Shown: positions 6,466 to 7,582 of the stretch, piece by piece | Layout of the letters: each line of letters opens with the position of its first letter | How positions within the stretch are numbered: the stretch's first letter is position 1 | DNA from: Lachnoclostridium sp. UBA933 | Lineage (GTDB): Bacteria; Bacillota; Clostridia; Lachnospirales; Lachnospiraceae | Assembly (NCBI GenBank): GCA_002293545.1 | Contig: DBDL01000076.1 | Coordinates: forward strand, 4,243 to 11,824 | DNA: 7,582 nucleotides | Direction: 5' to 3' | Notes under the pieces: generated by a model | What the model was told of the DNA's origin: nothing | Databases searched by the model: none | What the model saw: the letters and a program-made list of their open reading frames with translations, nothing else | Made by a program: the position numbers and the translations under genes

Positions 6466-7407
6466 ATGGAAAACAACATTTTGACGGTAAATAATTTGGT
6501 AAAGCGCTATAAAGAACTGATTGCACTGGACCACTTTCATTTGGAAATCAAGGAGGGCGAAATACTGGGACTTCTTGGTCCGAACGGTTCCGGAAAGACA
6601 ACCGCCATCAACTGCATATTGGCACTGCTGGAATTTGACAAGGGAGAGATTGAAGTCTTCGGCAAACCAATGACTCCCCACAGCTATAAATCCAAACAGA
6701 ATATCGGGCTGATACCCCAGCAAATAGCTGTCATTGATGAAATGACGGTAATGCAGAATATTGATTATTTCTGCGGACTGTATGTAAAAAGCCGTGCGAA
6801 ACGACGTGAATATGTGGAAGACGCGATTTCCTTTGTCGGACTGAATGACTTTCGGAAATTCACCCCGAAAAAGCTTTCGGGAGGTCTTCTGCGCCGTTTA
6901 AACATTGCCTGCGGTATTGTACACAAGCCAAAACTGATTATCATGGATGAGCCAACCGTGGCGGTAGACCCGCAAAGCCGCAACAACATATTGGAAGGAA
7001 TCAAGAAGCTGAACGAGCAAGGTGCTACGGTTATTTATACGTCCCATTATATGGAAGAAGTAGAACAGATTTGCAGCCGGATTGTCATTATGGATAAAGG
7101 AAAGAATCTGGCAATGGGTACAAAAGAAGACCTAAAAATGATGATTAAAACCGGAGAAACAATACGAATTGAAGTATTGGGTTTGGAGCCGTCACACATT
7201 AGCCGGATTGAGAATTTGGAGCATGTATTCCAAGTAACTTATCAGGAAAACCAACTGACGATTAAATGTTCCGGCGGAAGCCACAATGTAGTCCGTATCC
7301 TGCAATATTTACAGGAGCAAAGCATTTCATTCGGCAGGGTATTTTCAGAACTTCCTACGCTGAATGATGTGTTCCTGGAAATCACCGGAACAGAACTGAG
7401 AGATTAG
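6466..7407 (+). CDS. ABC transporter ATP-binding protein, DrrA/LnrL-like drug-export type, 313 aa
   Basis: Seen: Walker A GPNGSGKT (38-45), Q-loop I-P-Q-Q (Q85), signature LSGGLLRR (137-144, Leu where Gln or Met is more usual), Walker B L-I-I-M-D-E-P (157-163) with catalytic E162, D-loop region T-V-A-V-D-P-Q (164-170), H-loop Y-T-S-H (H194), and a C-terminal extension about 225-313 ending in P-T-L-N-D-V-F-L-E-I-T-G, typical of ABC-2 exporters of the antibiotic and linearmycin type. All ATPase motifs are intact and the length is normal. ATG at 6466 follows AAAGGAG by 8 bases. Role: cytoplasmic ATPase driving an ABC-2 permease, whose gene starts 14 bases after the stop. Context with a divergent kinase/regulator pair suggests export of, or defence against, a membrane-active compound; the substrate cannot be read from sequence. 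Confidence 0.95.
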   Translation: MENNILTVNNLVKRYKELIALDHFHLEIKEGEILGLLGPNGSGKTTAINCILALLEFDKGEIEVFGKPMTPHSYKSKQNIGLIPQQIAVIDEMTVMQNIDYFCGLYVKSRAKRREYVEDAISFVGLNDFRKFTPKKLSGGLLRRLNIACGIVHKPKLIIMDEPTVAVDPQSRNNILEGIKKLNEQGATVIYTSHYMEEVEQICSRIVIMDKGKNLAMGTKEDLKMMIKTGETIRIEVLGLEPSHISRIENLEHVFQVTYQENQLTIKCSGGSHNVVRILQYLQEQSISFGRVFSELPTLNDVFLEITGTELRD

Positions 7408-7421
7408 AGAGGGGGAAAATC

Positions 7422-7582
7422 ATGTTTTTTCTATATATATATCGTATTCTTCACTTAGTACGGCGCCGCGAACAATTATTTTGGTGCCTGGCATTTCCTA
7501 TTATATTAGGAACCTTTTTTCAATTATCCTTCGGCAATGCCAATGACTCAGAAAACTTTCAGACCATTCCCGTCGCCATACT
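7422..7582 (+). CDS. ABC-2 type permease, N-terminus only (3' partial)
   Basis: An open frame from ATG at 7422 runs to the window end: 53 codons plus two bases. A strong AGAGGGGG site lies 6-13 bases upstream, and the start is 14 bases after the ATPase stop, so it is in the same operon. Seen: a short basic stretch L-V-R-R-R-E-Q followed by a hydrophobic segment F-W-C-L-A-F-P-I-I-L-G-T-F-F, then F-G-N and E-N-F-Q-T-I-P-V-A-I. This is the usual opening of ABC-2 (DrrB/LnrM/N-like) permeases: an N-terminal membrane helix entering an extracellular segment. It should form the membrane channel for the adjacent ATPase. The rest, and any second permease, lie outside the window. Confidence 0.85.
   Translation, partial: MFFLYIYRILHLVRRREQLFWCLAFPIILGTFFQLSFGNANDSENFQTIPVAI

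Noticed and set aside
6409..6723. Minus-strand frame opposite the ABC ATPase start, and a similar one at 6765-7004
   Set aside because: Antisense to the intact ATPase motifs; no protein family features.

Overview
The window looks like a chromosomal piece from a moderately AT-rich Gram-positive anaerobe of the Firmicutes, most likely a Clostridia/Lachnospiraceae-type organism. This rests on protein style: a sporulation-type NodB deacetylase with an FDAAWG motif, a BspA-like leucine-rich-repeat protein with Listeria-Bacteroides and Big_2 domains, a DesK/NarL-type two-component system beside an ABC-2 drug exporter, and strong AGGAGG-like ribosome binding sites. It is an inference; no rRNA or other phylogenetic marker is present.

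Layout. (1) Positions 1-680, plus strand: the 3' part of a polysaccharide deacetylase gene whose start lies outside the window. (2) Positions 772-801: a perfect 12-bp stem, probably a shared bidirectional terminator between convergent genes. (3) Positions 809-4282, minus strand: a 1157-residue secreted protein with a signal peptide, about 21 BspA-type leucine-rich repeats, six of them ~105-113-residue composite units, two beta-grasp-like repeats, a Ser/Pro linker, a Big_2 domain and a very lysine-rich C-terminus. It has its own promoter. (4) Positions 4483-6182, minus strand: a two-gene operon, membrane histidine kinase then LuxR/NarL-type response regulator, separated by 14 bases. (5) Positions 6183-6465: a divergent control region with a promoter in each direction, an inverted repeat in the kinase leader and a perfect palindrome centred about 64 bases upstream of the predicted transporter start point. 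(6) Positions 6466-7582, plus strand: an ABC transporter ATPase followed by the first 53 codons of its ABC-2 permease.

How the genes fit together. The kinase, regulator, ATPase and permease form a recognisable sense-and-export module, comparable in organisation to the Bacillus linearmycin-type systems (kinase/regulator next to a DrrA-like ATPase and ABC-2 permeases). The kinase has about six membrane helices and almost no extracellular domain, which suggests it senses something in or at the membrane. The palindrome is placed where an activator such as the regulator could work. The surface protein and the deacetylase are probably separate transcription units, although the surface-protein promoter carries an inverted repeat with a TGACAT core also found in the transporter palindrome.

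Nothing in the window is clearly a new system. The most useful leads are the candidate operator upstream of the exporter, the perfect intragenic hairpin at 1531-1559 and the composite repeat architecture of the surface protein. Two gene starts (surface protein and kinase) are best placed downstream of the longest reading frame, because the ribosome binding site overlaps the longer version.
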